A DNA stretch of 51,160 nt, from positions 8,981 through 60,140 of the forward strand of contig DBPS01000052.1 in assembly GCA_002304935.1 (NCBI GenBank), given 5' to 3'. Every line of letters starts with the position of its first letter. The stretch's first letter is position 1. This DNA comes from Candidatus Humimicrobium oleiphilum (lineage in GTDB: Bacteria; Actinomycetota; Humimicrobiia; Humimicrobiales; Humimicrobiaceae). Both the position numbers and the translations under genes were made by a program. Of the stretch, positions 51,160 through 51,160 are shown piece after piece. The notes under the pieces were generated by a model. That model searched no databases. It worked only from the letters and a program-made list of their open reading frames with translations, and was not told the DNA's origin.

Positions 51160-51160
51160 T

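Noticed and set aside
1..51160. CRISPR array, prophage or IS transposase
   Set aside because: No regularly spaced repeats, phage structural genes or transposase motifs were seen in any part.

Overview
The window is about one-third GC and densely coded, with about 42 protein genes, one tRNA, one riboswitch and one gene relic. It looks like a chromosomal segment from a low-GC anaerobe. Gene order points to a deep, AT-rich lineage of Actinomycetota: glmU-prs-rplY-pth-mfd-(PPIase)-mazG-ftsB-ppx and the trxB-cwlM pair are both arrangements familiar from actinobacteria, although eno sits about 14 kb away from its usual mazG-ftsB position. Anaerobic metabolism is suggested by an NfnAB bifurcating transhydrogenase, a MetF of the Wood-Ljungdahl type, an aldehyde:ferredoxin oxidoreductase homologue and an iron-containing alcohol dehydrogenase. 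Lipobox-bearing proteins and several TTG/GTG starts are frequent. No taxonomic marker gene is present, so the assignment is inference.

Layout. 1-1702: two tandem homocitrate-synthase-like genes, the first cut by the window edge and lacking the usual metal-ligand Asp. 1970-3898: archease-rtcB RNA ligation pair. 4096-5028: metF with a strong terminator at 5181. 5301-5592: broken PAS/HD-GYP gene ending at a short repeat beside a tRNA-Leu(UAA). 5712-16826: leftward housekeeping block (ppx, ftsB, mazG, PPIase lipoprotein, mfd, pth, rplY, prs, glmU, a small zinc-ribbon protein). 16961-17878: lone radical SAM/SPASM-like gene. 17868-22245: leftward cobalamin operon cobT-cobU-cobS-cobO-ogt behind a promoter and a cobalamin riboswitch. 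22328-23623: eno. 23812-27912: promoter, AbrB-type regulator and a MacAB-like efflux system (adaptor, ATPase, permease). 27978-29204: YtxH and DUF4349 envelope proteins. 29286-34026: grpE, lemA, TPM-domain protein, nfnA, nfnB. 34099-38487: trxB, a pseudo-amidase CwlM and two lipoproteins. 38612-39845: divergent RHH and GntR/FadR regulators sharing an intergenic region with consensus promoters and two related palindromes.

39924-49833 is the accessory part of most interest: a rightward operon downstream of the GntR regulator encoding a sugar ABC transporter (permease, binding lipoprotein, double ATPase), a divergent aldehyde oxidoreductase, two paralogous URO-D/MtaA-fold proteins and an L-fucose isomerase. 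A convergent iron alcohol dehydrogenase closes the window. A reasonable model is uptake and isomerisation of a fucose-like deoxysugar, perhaps O-methylated, with the URO-D proteins acting as corrinoid-linked methyltransferases and AOR/ADH handling aldehydes. The transporter-isomerase link is well supported by sequence; the methyl-transfer role is a hypothesis, because no corrinoid protein, kinase or aldolase is visible here.
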